A stretch of 37,249 nucleotides of DNA from Clostridiaceae bacterium. Its GTDB lineage: Bacteria; Bacillota; Clostridia; Saccharofermentanales; DTU023. How positions within the stretch are numbered: the stretch's first letter is position 1; each line of letters starts with the position of its first letter. This document shows, one piece after another, positions 16,929 to 24,888 of the stretch. The stretch lies in the NCBI GenBank assembly GCA_012799825.1, contig JAAZKK010000031.1:1-37249 (forward strand). The letters are read 5' to 3'. Position numbers and translations under genes: made by a program. A model generated the notes under the pieces. It worked only from the letters and a program-made list of their open reading frames with translations, searched no databases and was not told where the DNA came from.

Positions 16929-18275
16929 ATGTCAGAAAAAAATTTACAGAGTCAGGAAATTGATCTGACAAAAGATTATGATTCTCTGGAACCGGTTCCG
17001 ATGGAGGCGAGAACATACAATAAATTAAACATGTTTCTGATGTGGTTCGGTGCCAACGCTAAACCGGGTAACTGGTTTATAGGCGGTGTATTCGGTGTTG
17101 CCGGTCTGATGGGCGCACTGTTTATAACGGTATTAGGTTCCGCAGTAGCATATCTGTTCAATATAGGTATAGGACTCATTGGATTCACAGCAGGTATAGC
17201 CACATTTGCAATAACAAGGACGGTATTCGGTATAAGAGGATCAAAGATATTCTCAATTCTGAATGCCACATCCTTTGTAGGATGGTGCTTCATTAACGGT
17301 ATAGTAGCTGCAAAGGCGATGAACGCTGTAAGTATTGCAACAATAGGATATGACAACCTCTTTGTATGGGGAGCAGTAATGGGCGTTCTCCAAGGTGTAT
17401 CCGTAATATGGGGAAGAGAGGCGATCAGAAGGATAGGAACAGTTGGATCGGCTATTTTGGTCGTTGCTTCCGTAGCAATCTGCATAGTGCTGATGATCAA
17501 GCTTCCGAAAGAATCGCTTTTACAACCAATGTCCGATGAAACGAGATCTCAAATGGGTGCATTGTTTTCAATGTGTATAGGTGTCAATTTGGGATGGGCT
17601 CCGGCGGCAGCAGACTTTGGAAGATATGCCAAGGACAAGGGAACTGCCACATGGATCTCATATGTATCATTGCTGATCACGGCAGCACTTTTCTTTATGA
17701 CCGGAACAATGGGATATATCGCTACAGGTGAATATGATCCTGCAGGACAGTTTCTGGCCATGGGACTGGCATGGCCGTTCCTCATTCTGATAATTATCCT
17801 TACGGTAACAACAAATGTAGTCAATATATACACAGGCGCGATGTCGCTGGAAAACGCTTTTGCAGGAAAACTATCGCCAAGGAAGGCAATACTGATACTT
17901 GCGATCATACAGGTACCTCTTACGGCATATTATCCATTGCTCGGTCATGCGCAGACATTTTTCAACTATCTGTCTATAATATTCGGACCGCTATTTACTA
18001 TCCTTATTGTCGATCACTACCTTGTAAAAAAGCGTAAACTCATAGTATCGCAGCTTGATGTAAAGGAAGGCATCTACTGGTATAACAATGGATTCAATAT
18101 TGGTTATATAATCATAGACATAATTGGAGTAATTCTATATCTGTGGTTTACCCATATCAATCTACTTGCTTCAAGCATCGGAGTAATGATACCAATGATG
18201 ATAATTGTGGCAATACTAACGTTTCTATACGGAAAATGGCAGGTTAAAACAGGTCGGATGCAATTAGAACCATAG
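16929..18275 (+). CDS. NCS1-type nucleobase (cytosine/purine-like) permease
   Basis: 448 residues with about twelve hydrophobic segments, beginning after a hydrophilic lead that contains EPVPMEARTYNKLNMFLMWF; this and FGANAKPGNWFIGG in the first membrane helix are in the style of cytosine permease CodB and related NCS1 transporters. GAPAAADFGRYA-like sequence (here APAAADFGRYAKD, around residues 221-233) matches the conserved helix 6 region of that family. It would import a nucleobase or related heterocycle by cation symport. The gene follows the amidohydrolase after 16 bp with GGAGT as ribosome binding site and ends at an intrinsic terminator, so the two make a bicistronic uptake-and-deamination operon. 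Substrate unknown. Confidence 0.85.
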   Translation: MSEKNLQSQEIDLTKDYDSLEPVPMEARTYNKLNMFLMWFGANAKPGNWFIGGVFGVAGLMGALFITVLGSAVAYLFNIGIGLIGFTAGIATFAITRTVFGIRGSKIFSILNATSFVGWCFINGIVAAKAMNAVSIATIGYDNLFVWGAVMGVLQGVSVIWGREAIRRIGTVGSAILVVASVAICIVLMIKLPKESLLQPMSDETRSQMGALFSMCIGVNLGWAPAAADFGRYAKDKGTATWISYVSLLITAALFFMTGTMGYIATGEYDPAGQFLAMGLAWPFLILIIILTVTTNVVNIYTGAMSLENAFAGKLSPRKAILILAIIQVPLTAYYPLLGHAQTFFNYLSIIFGPLFTILIVDHYLVKKRKLIVSQLDVKEGIYWYNNGFNIGYIIIDIIGVILYLWFTHINLLASSIGVMIPMMIIVAILTFLYGKWQVKTGRMQLEP

Positions 18276-18279
18276 TCGA

Positions 18280-18324
18280 AGCAGGGCTTCCTCCCTAGAA
18301 GCAGGTGGAAGGCCCTGCTTTTTT
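18280..18324 (+). terminator. Intrinsic terminator of the amidohydrolase-permease operon
   Basis: AGCAGGGC (18280-18287) pairs with GCCCTGCT, extended by TTCC/GGAA after a one-base bulge, followed by a run of T. Strong stem and position directly after the permease stop. Confidence 0.9.
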
Positions 18325-18504
18325 ATATTCTGCAACAATAGACCTGTATTAATAAGCTATAATACGCATGTATCGGTTAAAATCGCTTAAATACGTTCCA
18401 AAATTTTTCGGTCACGTAGAATGATCGAGCTGTTGGCAAAGTCGTTTAGTCACGGGTTGTTCGTAAAAATGATTCTAGGATGACGCATATGATGGAGGAT
18501 ATCA

Positions 18505-19326
18505 ATGGCTCTCAAGATAGGTGAAGTGTCAAAACTATTAAATATCTCAATCGATAGCATACGGTTCTATGAAGACCATGAAATAATCACTCCGAAAAGG
18601 GACGAATGCAGCGGATACCGCCTTTATGAACCATGGGATATTTTTTTCCTTATGGACTGTATTAAATACAGGAGTTTCGGTCTGGCGGTCAAGGATATTG
18701 CTAAGATGCTTCATTCCGAATCGATCTCCTACTATGTCAAGAAACTAAACATAAGAGAAAAGGAAATAATGCTGGATATGGAGCGTAATACTCTGCTGTA
18801 CGACAGGATACGAAAGTTCAAGGAAGATATTGAAACCATCCATCTTAATCAGGGACATTTCTGGTTCAAGAAGATACCTCCGCAGATGTACTATGTTTAT
18901 TCGATCAGTTACGGTGATGACTATAGCGATCTTGATATAAATGACTGCATTCTGGCCAACTGGCTCGACAATCTCCCGTTTACTGAATATGGCGTCCATA
19001 TTTCAGTAGAAGATCTCACTAGTCAAGTCAATGTCATGAACAGATGGAGCTGTATCATAGAAAAAAGATTATTTGATATTCTTAATATCAAGAAAACCAA
19101 TGAAACAAAAGAGGTGCCGGAACAGCTCTGTCTCTGCACTGTGATCAATATCGGCAAAAAAGGACAACTGTCATTCGATCTTTTCAAGCCTTTCTTGGAC
19201 TATGTCGAAACGATTCCTTATGAGATAACCGGAGACCTTATAGGTAAACTGCTTGTCAGATTAAATCAAAAAGGAAGCTTCTGTCGCTTTGTAGAGGCTC
19301 AGCTTCCTGTCCGAATGGTTTTATAA
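18505..19326 (+). CDS. MerR-family transcriptional activator with large effector domain
   Basis: 273 residues; GGAGGA lies just ahead of the ATG. Residues 1-70 are a MerR DNA-binding domain: IGEVSKLLNISIDSIRFYED is the helix-turn-helix and the following wing has GYRLYEPWDI and FFLMDCIKYRSFGLAVKDI. A dimerisation helix follows (about 75-115), and the last 150 residues look like a GyrI/BmrR-type small-molecule-binding domain (PPQMYYVYSISYGDD ... LCTVINIGKKG). BmrR-type regulators untwist promoters with a 19-bp spacer on binding a ligand. Such a promoter drives the neighbouring amidohydrolase-permease operon, which makes this the likely regulator, sensing the transported compound or its product. 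The gene is separated from the operon by a terminator and a 180-bp gap, so it has its own promoter. Confidence 0.85.
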   Translation: MALKIGEVSKLLNISIDSIRFYEDHEIITPKRDECSGYRLYEPWDIFFLMDCIKYRSFGLAVKDIAKMLHSESISYYVKKLNIREKEIMLDMERNTLLYDRIRKFKEDIETIHLNQGHFWFKKIPPQMYYVYSISYGDDYSDLDINDCILANWLDNLPFTEYGVHISVEDLTSQVNVMNRWSCIIEKRLFDILNIKKTNETKEVPEQLCLCTVINIGKKGQLSFDLFKPFLDYVETIPYEITGDLIGKLLVRLNQKGSFCRFVEAQLPVRMVL

Positions 19327-19582
19327 CATTATCATAGATCAAACATAATCCTATAAAAGAGTATGTCGCAACAACATTCTACGCACGAACATAACAATCA
19401 TGAAGAAAGAAGAAGAGGCATATGCGTCAATCAGTCAAAAAAATGTATATTAATCATCGATCCATTACGTTCGTTCTTAACCTCAAAAAGATAATATGAG
19501 CGAAATTCGCATGCTTTAAGGTACATGATCAGTCGGCGAAGGACTGAAATGAAACCGTACTTTAGCGTTCAGCATCAATTCT

Positions 19583-20005
19583 TCATGTCTTGCATCTTGC
19601 TTTCAAGAGGCTTATTGAAACGATCACCATCATCGCTGCTAAAGCGACTGATCCGATGAGTTGTCCGATCGCTGCCGCAGGGACTGGTTCCATCGGCCAA
19701 GGCTCTATGAAAGCGGCCAGGCAAGCTCTGAAAACCCAGACCACCGTTAAAAAAGTGTAAAACACAAAGGTCTCGCGATTTAATGAAAATGCACTTTTGC
19801 CCAATATAATCAGAACGAGACTACTGCCGAACAGTAGGGCTGAAAAACAGTAGTTCGTATAATCAATTCCTACGATAAGGTTTTCATACTGCATTGGAAG
19901 ATAGTCGTACCAGTTAAACATGGTCGGGACAAAGAAGTGCCATAGGCCAACAAGCATACTTATTGACAAGCTAATATAGTAGAAAACTTTTACTATTTTT
20001 TTCAT
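19583..20005 (-). CDS. Small integral membrane protein, unknown
   Basis: 140 residues with four hydrophobic segments (about 8-26, 51-69, 78-98 and 110-134), a positively charged start (MKKIVKVFYY) and a short basic tail (KARCKT). AGAGGA lies six bases ahead of the ATG on the minus strand. I do not recognise the family; the layout recalls small four-helix proteins annotated only as hypothetical or DoxX-like, but no DoxX motif is clear. Both neighbours are on the other strand, so it is transcribed alone. Real gene judged from length, hydrophobicity pattern and ribosome binding site. Confidence 0.7.
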   Translation of the reverse strand: MKKIVKVFYYISLSISMLVGLWHFFVPTMFNWYDYLPMQYENLIVGIDYTNYCFSALLFGSSLVLIILGKSAFSLNRETFVFYTFLTVVWVFRACLAAFIEPWPMEPVPAAAIGQLIGSVALAAMMVIVSISLLKARCKT

Positions 20006-20572
20006 AATAATCCTCTGCTTACATCACGCAGGTCGTTCTGCGAAGTGCCAAACGATCGACGTTTTCTGTGACAAGATTTGCCTTAATTAACGTGCAAAAT
20101 ACTTGAAATCAAACAACGTTATTTTAACAGGATTTCTTAATTATGAGAGTAAAAATAGAGTACGAAAGGAAGGATTTACAGTAATTTTACAGGTGTCTTT
20201 ACGAACGTTTTTGTGTTGATGTATAGAAATATTTACATAATCATCTAAGCTGTTGTTTTGTGAATTTTTGACAATATACCTACTAGAATTGTCTTCGTAA
20301 ATTTATGTGGAGATCTAGAATATTTACTTGATCTTATAATTTGTTGATTGGTGTACGTATTTGGCGATTTGCCTGTAGGAGTCGCACGGACGTTTCTGTA
20401 TAAGTATTTATTTGTTTTGTTACTTTCATACTGTTGCTTGGAATAGAGGTTTGGCGGTATATTTGCAAGGAGGCACTGCAGATCATTTAGGTGTTATTAT
20501 AAATTTTTCCGAATATTTAGAAGATTTTGCCGAATATTCAGAAGCTTTCGCCGGAATTGGGGGATTGATGTT
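20006..20572. other. Intergenic region between divergent membrane-protein genes
   Basis: This T-rich stretch must hold promoters in both directions, but none stands out. A TTGACA at about 20266 has no -10 at a normal distance. A frame at 20412-20594 starts at TTG without a binding site and overlaps the DUF554 start; I do not call it. A short tandem repeat lies at its right end. Confidence 0.4.
20509..20550 (+). repeat. 21-bp tandem repeat, two copies
   Basis: CCGAATATTTAGAAGATTTTG is followed directly by a second 21-bp copy with four changes (CCGAATATTCAGAAGC...). It ends 22 bases before the DUF554 start codon, just ahead of the GGGGGA ribosome binding site, so it lies in the leader or promoter. 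Confidence 0.55.
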
Positions 20573-21280
20573 ATGCCTGTTGGGATTATTGTGAACGTTT
20601 TGTCTGTTGTGACGGGTGGCCTTATCGGCTCTGTTGTGGGAAATAGATTATCTGAAGATCTTAAAAGCACGATGACTTTGGTTTTTGGCTTGTGTTCAAT
20701 GGGCATGGGCATTGCATCGATTGTCGTGATGAAAAATATGCCTGCTGTCGTCTTAGCGATTATATTCGGCACACTGATCGGACGAGCCTTGAAGATCACA
20801 GTTTCCATTCAGAAGCTTACTGGTTATGTACTCGGAAAACTGATGAAGAATCAGGATCAGGGGGCAAACGACCTGATGTTAACGGCTGTGGTGCTTTTCT
20901 GTGCCAGCGGGACGGGTATTTGCGGTTCTCTTGAATCTGGTATGACAGGCGATCATAGTTTGCTACTCGTAAAGGCTGTTTTAGATTTATTCACAGCCAT
21001 GATTTTTGCTTCAAAGCTCGGAAAAGCGACGGCGATGATTTCGATACCACAATTCATAATCATGATTTCTCTCTTCTTGCTGTCAAGATTGATCGTTCCT
21101 TTGACAACGGGAGTCATGATTGATGATTTTAAGGCATGCGCCGGACTTATCTTGTTGGGTACAGGTTTCAGGATGGTGGATCTCAAACCGTTTCCTACAG
21201 CAGATATGATTCCTGCGTTAGTTTTGGTTATGCCGATCAGCTATGCATGGGTTACATGGCTTTTGCCGTTGATAGGGTAG
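20573..21280 (+). CDS. DUF554 family membrane protein
   Basis: 235 residues, very hydrophobic, about seven membrane segments. The N-terminus (PVGIIVNVLSVVTGGLIGSV), GLCSMGMGIASIV, FGTLIGRALKI and the ASGTGICGSLESGMTGDHSLLLVKA stretch (about 110-134) are hallmarks of DUF554 (YdfK/YqgA-like) proteins. The function is unknown; a transporter-like role is often assumed. Start ATG 20573 with GGGGGA 7 bases upstream. It is transcribed on its own before the proline operon. Confidence 0.88.
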   Translation: MPVGIIVNVLSVVTGGLIGSVVGNRLSEDLKSTMTLVFGLCSMGMGIASIVVMKNMPAVVLAIIFGTLIGRALKITVSIQKLTGYVLGKLMKNQDQGANDLMLTAVVLFCASGTGICGSLESGMTGDHSLLLVKAVLDLFTAMIFASKLGKATAMISIPQFIIMISLFLLSRLIVPLTTGVMIDDFKACAGLILLGTGFRMVDLKPFPTADMIPALVLVMPISYAWVTWLLPLIG

Positions 21281-21420
21281 AGGTTCTACTTTAATACTGT
21301 ATTATTTATGTAAAGACGGCGTGATAGATTAGACTGGACGAATCGCTTGTTCCGCGCCCTGATCTGCATTTTTTCAGCCGTGATAATTGATGTGCTTGTA
21401 AAAGCGATGATTACACGATG

Positions 21421-21455
21421 ATTGCTCAGTTTACTCAGCTGTTTACTCAGTTGTT
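21421..21455 (+). repeat. 12-bp direct repeats upstream of pruA: candidate operator
   Basis: TTTACTCAGCTG and TTTACTCAGTTG stand in tandem, preceded by a partial copy (ATTGCTCAG) and followed by TTTGTT. The exact 12-bp period, about 50 bp upstream of a TATAAT at 21500-21505, suits a regulator binding site controlling the proline operon. Confidence 0.45.
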
Positions 21456-21477
21456 TGTTAATGTGCACAGTCGACAT

Positions 21478-21505
21478 CGGGCAGGTGCCCTTTTTCATGT
21501 ATAAT
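21478..21505 (+). promoter_or_regulatory. GC hairpin with T5, followed by a -10 element
   Basis: GGGC-AGGT-GCCC followed by TTTTT (about 21479-21495) looks like a short terminator for DUF554 transcripts. Immediately after it, TATAAT at 21500-21505 could be the -10 of the pruA operon; no good -35 is seen, so an activator may be required. Confidence 0.4.
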
Positions 21506-21568
21506 GTATCGGGATTGTCGATTCGGCGTCTCATTATTAAACGTAATTCAACCAGAAAGGACATTTAG

Positions 21569-23203
21569 ATGAACGGTTATTTCGTACTTCCTCAGGCTAA
21601 AAATGAGCCGATTCAGGATTATTCACCGGGAACGCCTGTGCGAGCAGCGCTGAAGTTTGAGCTGGAGCGCCAGTCGAATATTACAGTTGATATTCCTTTG
21701 ATCATCGGCGGTAAAAGGATCGAGACGGGCAATGTTAAAAATGTGGTGATGCCCCACAATCATGGTCATGTACTCGCGCGCGTTCAGCAGGCCGGCGAAA
21801 AAGAACTTAAGTTGGCTGTTGAGGCGGCTATGGAGGCGAAAGCATCCTGGGCTTCCATGCCTCTTGAACATCGTCAGGCGATCTATTTAAAGGCGGCAGA
21901 GTTGCTGTCAGGTCCGTGGCGTCCTGTCATCAATGCGGCGACGATGCTGGGACAAAGCAAGACCGCCCATCAAGCTGAAATTGATTCAGCCTGTGAGCTG
22001 TGTGATTTTTTCCGTTTTGATGTGGCATGTGCGGATGAAATTTATCGCATTCAGCCGGATAGCGCAAAAGGTGTTTGGAATCGCACGGAATATCGCCCGC
22101 TTGACGGTTTTGTGCTGGCGATTACACCGTTTAACTTTACGTCTATTGCGGGTAATTTGCCTGCTGCGCCGGCATTGATGGGCAACGTCATCGTATGGAA
22201 GCCGGCAAGCACTGCGGTACTTTCAAACTATTATATTTATGAATTGATGTGTGAAGCTGGACTGCCTCCGGGCGTGATCAACTTTGTTCCTTCTTCCGGC
22301 CGTGATGTTAGCAAGTACGTTGTGAGCGATCCGCGCCTCGGCGGTTTTCATTTCACCGGATCGACGGCGACATTTAATGCCATATGGCAGCAGATTGGAT
22401 CCAACATCGGTTCTTATCGGCAGTATCCTCGCCTTATCGGCGAAACGGGCGGCAAAGATTTCGTTTTTGCGCATAAGTCGGCGGACGTACCGTCGCTTGT
22501 CGCAGCGCTTGCTCGCGGCGCGTTCGAATATCAGGGGCAAAAGTGCTCTGCCGCATCGCGAGCTTATATCCCTAAGAGTCTGTGGCCTGAGGTGAAAGAA
22601 CTTTTACTTGAAGAGATTGAGGCGCTTAAAGTAGGCGATCCTGCTGACTTTACGACGTTTATGGGCGCCGTGATCGATCACAACTCCTTTAACACGATTA
22701 AGAGTTACATCGATGAAGCTCGTGCGTCGGATGATGCTGAAGTCCTCTGCGGCAGCTGCGATGACAGCAAAGGCTATTTCATCTATCCGACCGTTATCGA
22801 GGCGAAAGATCCGCAGTATCGCACCATGACTGAAGAAATTTTCGGACCGGTGCTAACCGTCTACCCATATGACGATGACCTGCTGGATGAAACGCTTGAA
22901 CTTTGCGATACGACGTCGCCTTATGCTTTGACAGGCGCCGTCTTTGCACAGGATCGTGAGACATTAATCAGGATAGAACAGAAGCTTAGCGGAGCGGCCG
23001 GCAACTTCTACATCAATGACAAGCCGACTGGTGCTGTCGTCGGACAGCAGCCGTTTGGCGGTTCACGTGCATCCGGCACGAACGATAAGGCAGGTTCCAT
23101 TTTTAATATGATTCGTTGGACGAGTCCGCGTGTGATCAAAGAGACTTTCGTGCCTTCTACTGACATCGCGTACCCATACATGAAAGAGGACAGCAACGCC
23201 TGA
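21569..23203 (+). CDS. pruA: Delta-1-pyrroline-5-carboxylate (glutamate semialdehyde) dehydrogenase
   Basis: 544 residues. It oxidises glutamate gamma-semialdehyde, the open form of P5C, to glutamate with NAD+, the second step of proline catabolism. The length and the sequence (NGYFVLPQAKNEPIQDYSPG at the start, DGFVLAITPFNFTSIAGNLP, FHFTGSTATFNAIW) match the ALDH4/TIGR01236-type P5C dehydrogenases rather than RocA. The catalytic residues are present: general base E292 (LIGETGGKD) and nucleophile C326 (GQKCSAASRAY); TEEIFGPVLTVYPYDD follows further on. AGAAAGGA precedes the ATG. It is first in an operon with the iron-sulfur/flavin oxidoreductase genes, which supply P5C. Confidence 0.93.
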   Translation: MNGYFVLPQAKNEPIQDYSPGTPVRAALKFELERQSNITVDIPLIIGGKRIETGNVKNVVMPHNHGHVLARVQQAGEKELKLAVEAAMEAKASWASMPLEHRQAIYLKAAELLSGPWRPVINAATMLGQSKTAHQAEIDSACELCDFFRFDVACADEIYRIQPDSAKGVWNRTEYRPLDGFVLAITPFNFTSIAGNLPAAPALMGNVIVWKPASTAVLSNYYIYELMCEAGLPPGVINFVPSSGRDVSKYVVSDPRLGGFHFTGSTATFNAIWQQIGSNIGSYRQYPRLIGETGGKDFVFAHKSADVPSLVAALARGAFEYQGQKCSAASRAYIPKSLWPEVKELLLEEIEALKVGDPADFTTFMGAVIDHNSFNTIKSYIDEARASDDAEVLCGSCDDSKGYFIYPTVIEAKDPQYRTMTEEIFGPVLTVYPYDDDLLDETLELCDTTSPYALTGAVFAQDRETLIRIEQKLSGAAGNFYINDKPTGAVVGQQPFGGSRASGTNDKAGSIFNMIRWTSPRVIKETFVPSTDIAYPYMKEDSNA

Positions 23204-23224
23204 GTTTCGTTTTACTTGAAAATC

Positions 23225-23302
23225 GGGCGACGCACAAAGCTCGTCACCGGAATAGCAAGTTGATAAAGAAATCTTGTCTTGCTCTCCGGTGATCGGTGCG
23301 CC
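23225..23302 (+). other. Long multi-segment hairpin between pruA and the next gene
   Basis: Three nested helices can be drawn: GGGCGACGCAC (23225-23235) with GTGCGCC (23296-23302, imperfect), CACCGGA (23245-23251) with TCCGGTG (23285-23291), and AGCAAG (23254-23259) with CTTGCT (23278-23283), closing an 18-base loop. There is no T-run, so it is not a simple terminator; it may set the ratio of pruA to dehydrogenase-subunit mRNA, or be a structured RNA element. It almost fills the 119-bp gap. Confidence 0.6.
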
Positions 23303-23322
23303 AATAACAGAAAGAGGTTTTT

Positions 23323-23694
23323 GTGGACGATCAACGGATCGAGAGTCATCCGATCTTGCAATTTGAAAAAAGCGCGGTATTGTCTTTCACTTTTGACGGA
23401 CAACCTATGCAGGGAAGGGAGGGCGACACCGTTGCCTCTGCTCTTTTCGCAAACGGTGTTCAGGTGTTTGGCCGTCATTTTAAGACGAAACGCGCGCGCG
23501 GGTTTTATTGCGCGATCGGAAACTGCAGTTCGTGCTTGATGGTTGTAAACGGAAAATCAAATGTCCGGACATGCACGACGTATCTTGAAGAGGGGATGGT
23601 CGTTGAGACGCAAGAGGACCGCGGCAATTTGCTCCGGAAACGACAAGTCGGGCAAGCGCTCGATGTGTCGAAAGGAGCGTCGGATGATGTATGA
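23323..23694 (+). CDS. [2Fe-2S] small subunit of proline/hydroxyproline-type dehydrogenase
   Basis: 123 residues from a GTG at 23323 with AAGAGG upstream. After TFDGQPMQGREGDTVASALF comes GFYCAIGNCSSCL with the fourth cysteine in RTCTT: C63, C68, C71 and C84, a plant-ferredoxin-type Cx4Cx2CxnC cluster. Proteins of this size and motif (HcnA, SoxA N-terminal domain, LhpF) are the electron-transfer subunit of multi-subunit flavin dehydrogenases for cyanide, sarcosine, proline or D-hydroxyproline. The end overlaps the next gene by 11 bp, indicating coupled translation. The proline assignment comes from the linkage to pruA, not from this sequence. Confidence 0.85.
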   Translation: MDDQRIESHPILQFEKSAVLSFTFDGQPMQGREGDTVASALFANGVQVFGRHFKTKRARGFYCAIGNCSSCLMVVNGKSNVRTCTTYLEEGMVVETQEDRGNLLRKRQVGQALDVSKGASDDV

Positions 23695-24769
23695 AACGGA
23701 TGTTGTCGTCATCGGCGGCGGACCGGCCGGCCTTATGGCGTCAAATGCGGCGGCTGAGGCTGGAGCGTCGGTACTGCTGATCGAGCGGTTCGCGCACCTC
23801 GGCGGTCAACTCATTAAGCAAACACACAAATTTTTCGGTTCTGAAAAACAGTACGCCTCCGTTCGCGGAATAGACATTCCATCCCGAATAGCGGAGGAAA
23901 GAGCACTCGTTGAGGATCGCGTAACGATATGGACACGATCGACAGTTCTCGGTCTTTTTGAGGACGGTGTCATCACGGTCGATCGCGATGGAAAATACTG
24001 CAAAATCAGACCTTCCCGCATTATCGTGGCAACAGGGGCGTCGGAGAAGTTTCTGACCTTTCCAAACAATGATCTTCCCGGCATATACGGCGCAGGTGCC
24101 GTGCAAACCATGATGAATGTTTACGGCGTTTGTCCCGGACGGCGCGTTCTTATGGTTGGCGCGGGCAACATCGGGCTGATTGTCAGTTATCAACTGTTAC
24201 AGGCCGGTGTTGAAGTTGTTGCCGTTGTCGAAGGCCTTCCAAATATTGGAGGTTATGCGGTACACGCAAGCAAGATTCGACGTGCCGGTGTGCCGATTCT
24301 GACGTCGCATACTCTTTTGAGGGCGGATGGAGTCGACGGTGTCGAGTCTGCGGTGATCGCCCAAATCGATAATCGCTGGCAGCCGATCCCGGGAAGTTCA
24401 AAATCTGTATCCTGTGACGTCATCTGTATATCTGTCGGTCTCTCGCCGCTTACGGAATTGTTGTGGCAGGCAGGATGCGACATGCGCTATGTCCCGCAAT
24501 TAGGCGGATATGTTCCTCTCCGCAATGAAAGACTCGAGACGACTGTGCCTGAGATTTATATTGCCGGTGACGTCGCCGGTATTGAAGAGGCGAGCGCAGC
24601 GATGGTTGAGGGTCGACTTGCAGGACTCGAAGCGGCGGCGTCGCTCGGTTTAGGTTTCACGACACTTGACGATGAACGCGCCGATCTTTGTCAACAGCTT
24701 GACGAATTGCGTGCCGGTCCGAGCGGTGAGAAAATCCGATCCGGTCTTGTAAAGGCAGGTATTGCATGA
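23684..24769 (+). CDS. FAD/NAD(P)-binding oxidoreductase, alpha-type subunit (HcnB/LhpE-like)
   Basis: 361 residues from ATG 23684, preceded by AAAGGAG (an ATG follows at 23687). An FAD-binding Rossmann motif DVVVIGGGPAGLMASNAAAE opens the protein, GGQLIKQTHKFF follows, and a second dinucleotide motif VLMVGAGNIGLIVSYQLLQA lies near 150. The C-terminal YIAGDVAGIEEASAAMVEGR completes the FAD site. Related HcnB/LhpE/PDH-alpha subunits are about 100 residues longer because they end in a BFD-like [2Fe-2S] domain; here that domain is absent and instead sits at the end of the second gene downstream. The subunit probably passes electrons from the iron-sulfur centres to NAD+ or another acceptor. Its TGA overlaps the next ATG (ATGA). 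Confidence 0.85.
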   Translation: MMYETDVVVIGGGPAGLMASNAAAEAGASVLLIERFAHLGGQLIKQTHKFFGSEKQYASVRGIDIPSRIAEERALVEDRVTIWTRSTVLGLFEDGVITVDRDGKYCKIRPSRIIVATGASEKFLTFPNNDLPGIYGAGAVQTMMNVYGVCPGRRVLMVGAGNIGLIVSYQLLQAGVEVVAVVEGLPNIGGYAVHASKIRRAGVPILTSHTLLRADGVDGVESAVIAQIDNRWQPIPGSSKSVSCDVICISVGLSPLTELLWQAGCDMRYVPQLGGYVPLRNERLETTVPEIYIAGDVAGIEEASAAMVEGRLAGLEAAASLGLGFTTLDDERADLCQQLDELRAGPSGEKIRSGLVKAGIA

Positions 24770-24888
24770 ATAAAAACGTAACCATCTTGATTCCAACGGA
24801 CGTTGCAGAGGGTTTCAGGATTCAACGCAGTTCTCCTTACACGATGTGCAAAAGCGGACATTGTACGAAAGGAGCTTCACTATGTTGA
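24766..24888 (+). CDS. 40-residue Cys-containing mini-protein, overlapping both neighbours
   Basis: This frame starts with ATG 24766, which overlaps the stop of the preceding gene (ATGA), and ends at TGA 24886-24888, overlapping the start of the following gene by 7 bases. The product begins MNKNVTILIPTDVAEGFRIQ and has three cysteines near its end (C29, C34 and C40 in MCKSGHC...GASLC). It fills the gap between two tightly coupled genes exactly. It may be a tiny extra subunit, or only a translational bridge whose ribosomes restart at the next gene. AAAGGAG inside it is the binding site for the next gene. Unrecognised; no homologue recalled. Confidence 0.45.
   Translation: MNKNVTILIPTDVAEGFRIQRSSPYTMCKSGHCTKGASLC

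Noticed and set aside
20412-20594. 60-codon frame ahead of DUF554
   Set aside because: TTG start without binding site, overlaps the DUF554 start, and owes its apparent protein character to the 21-bp tandem repeat.
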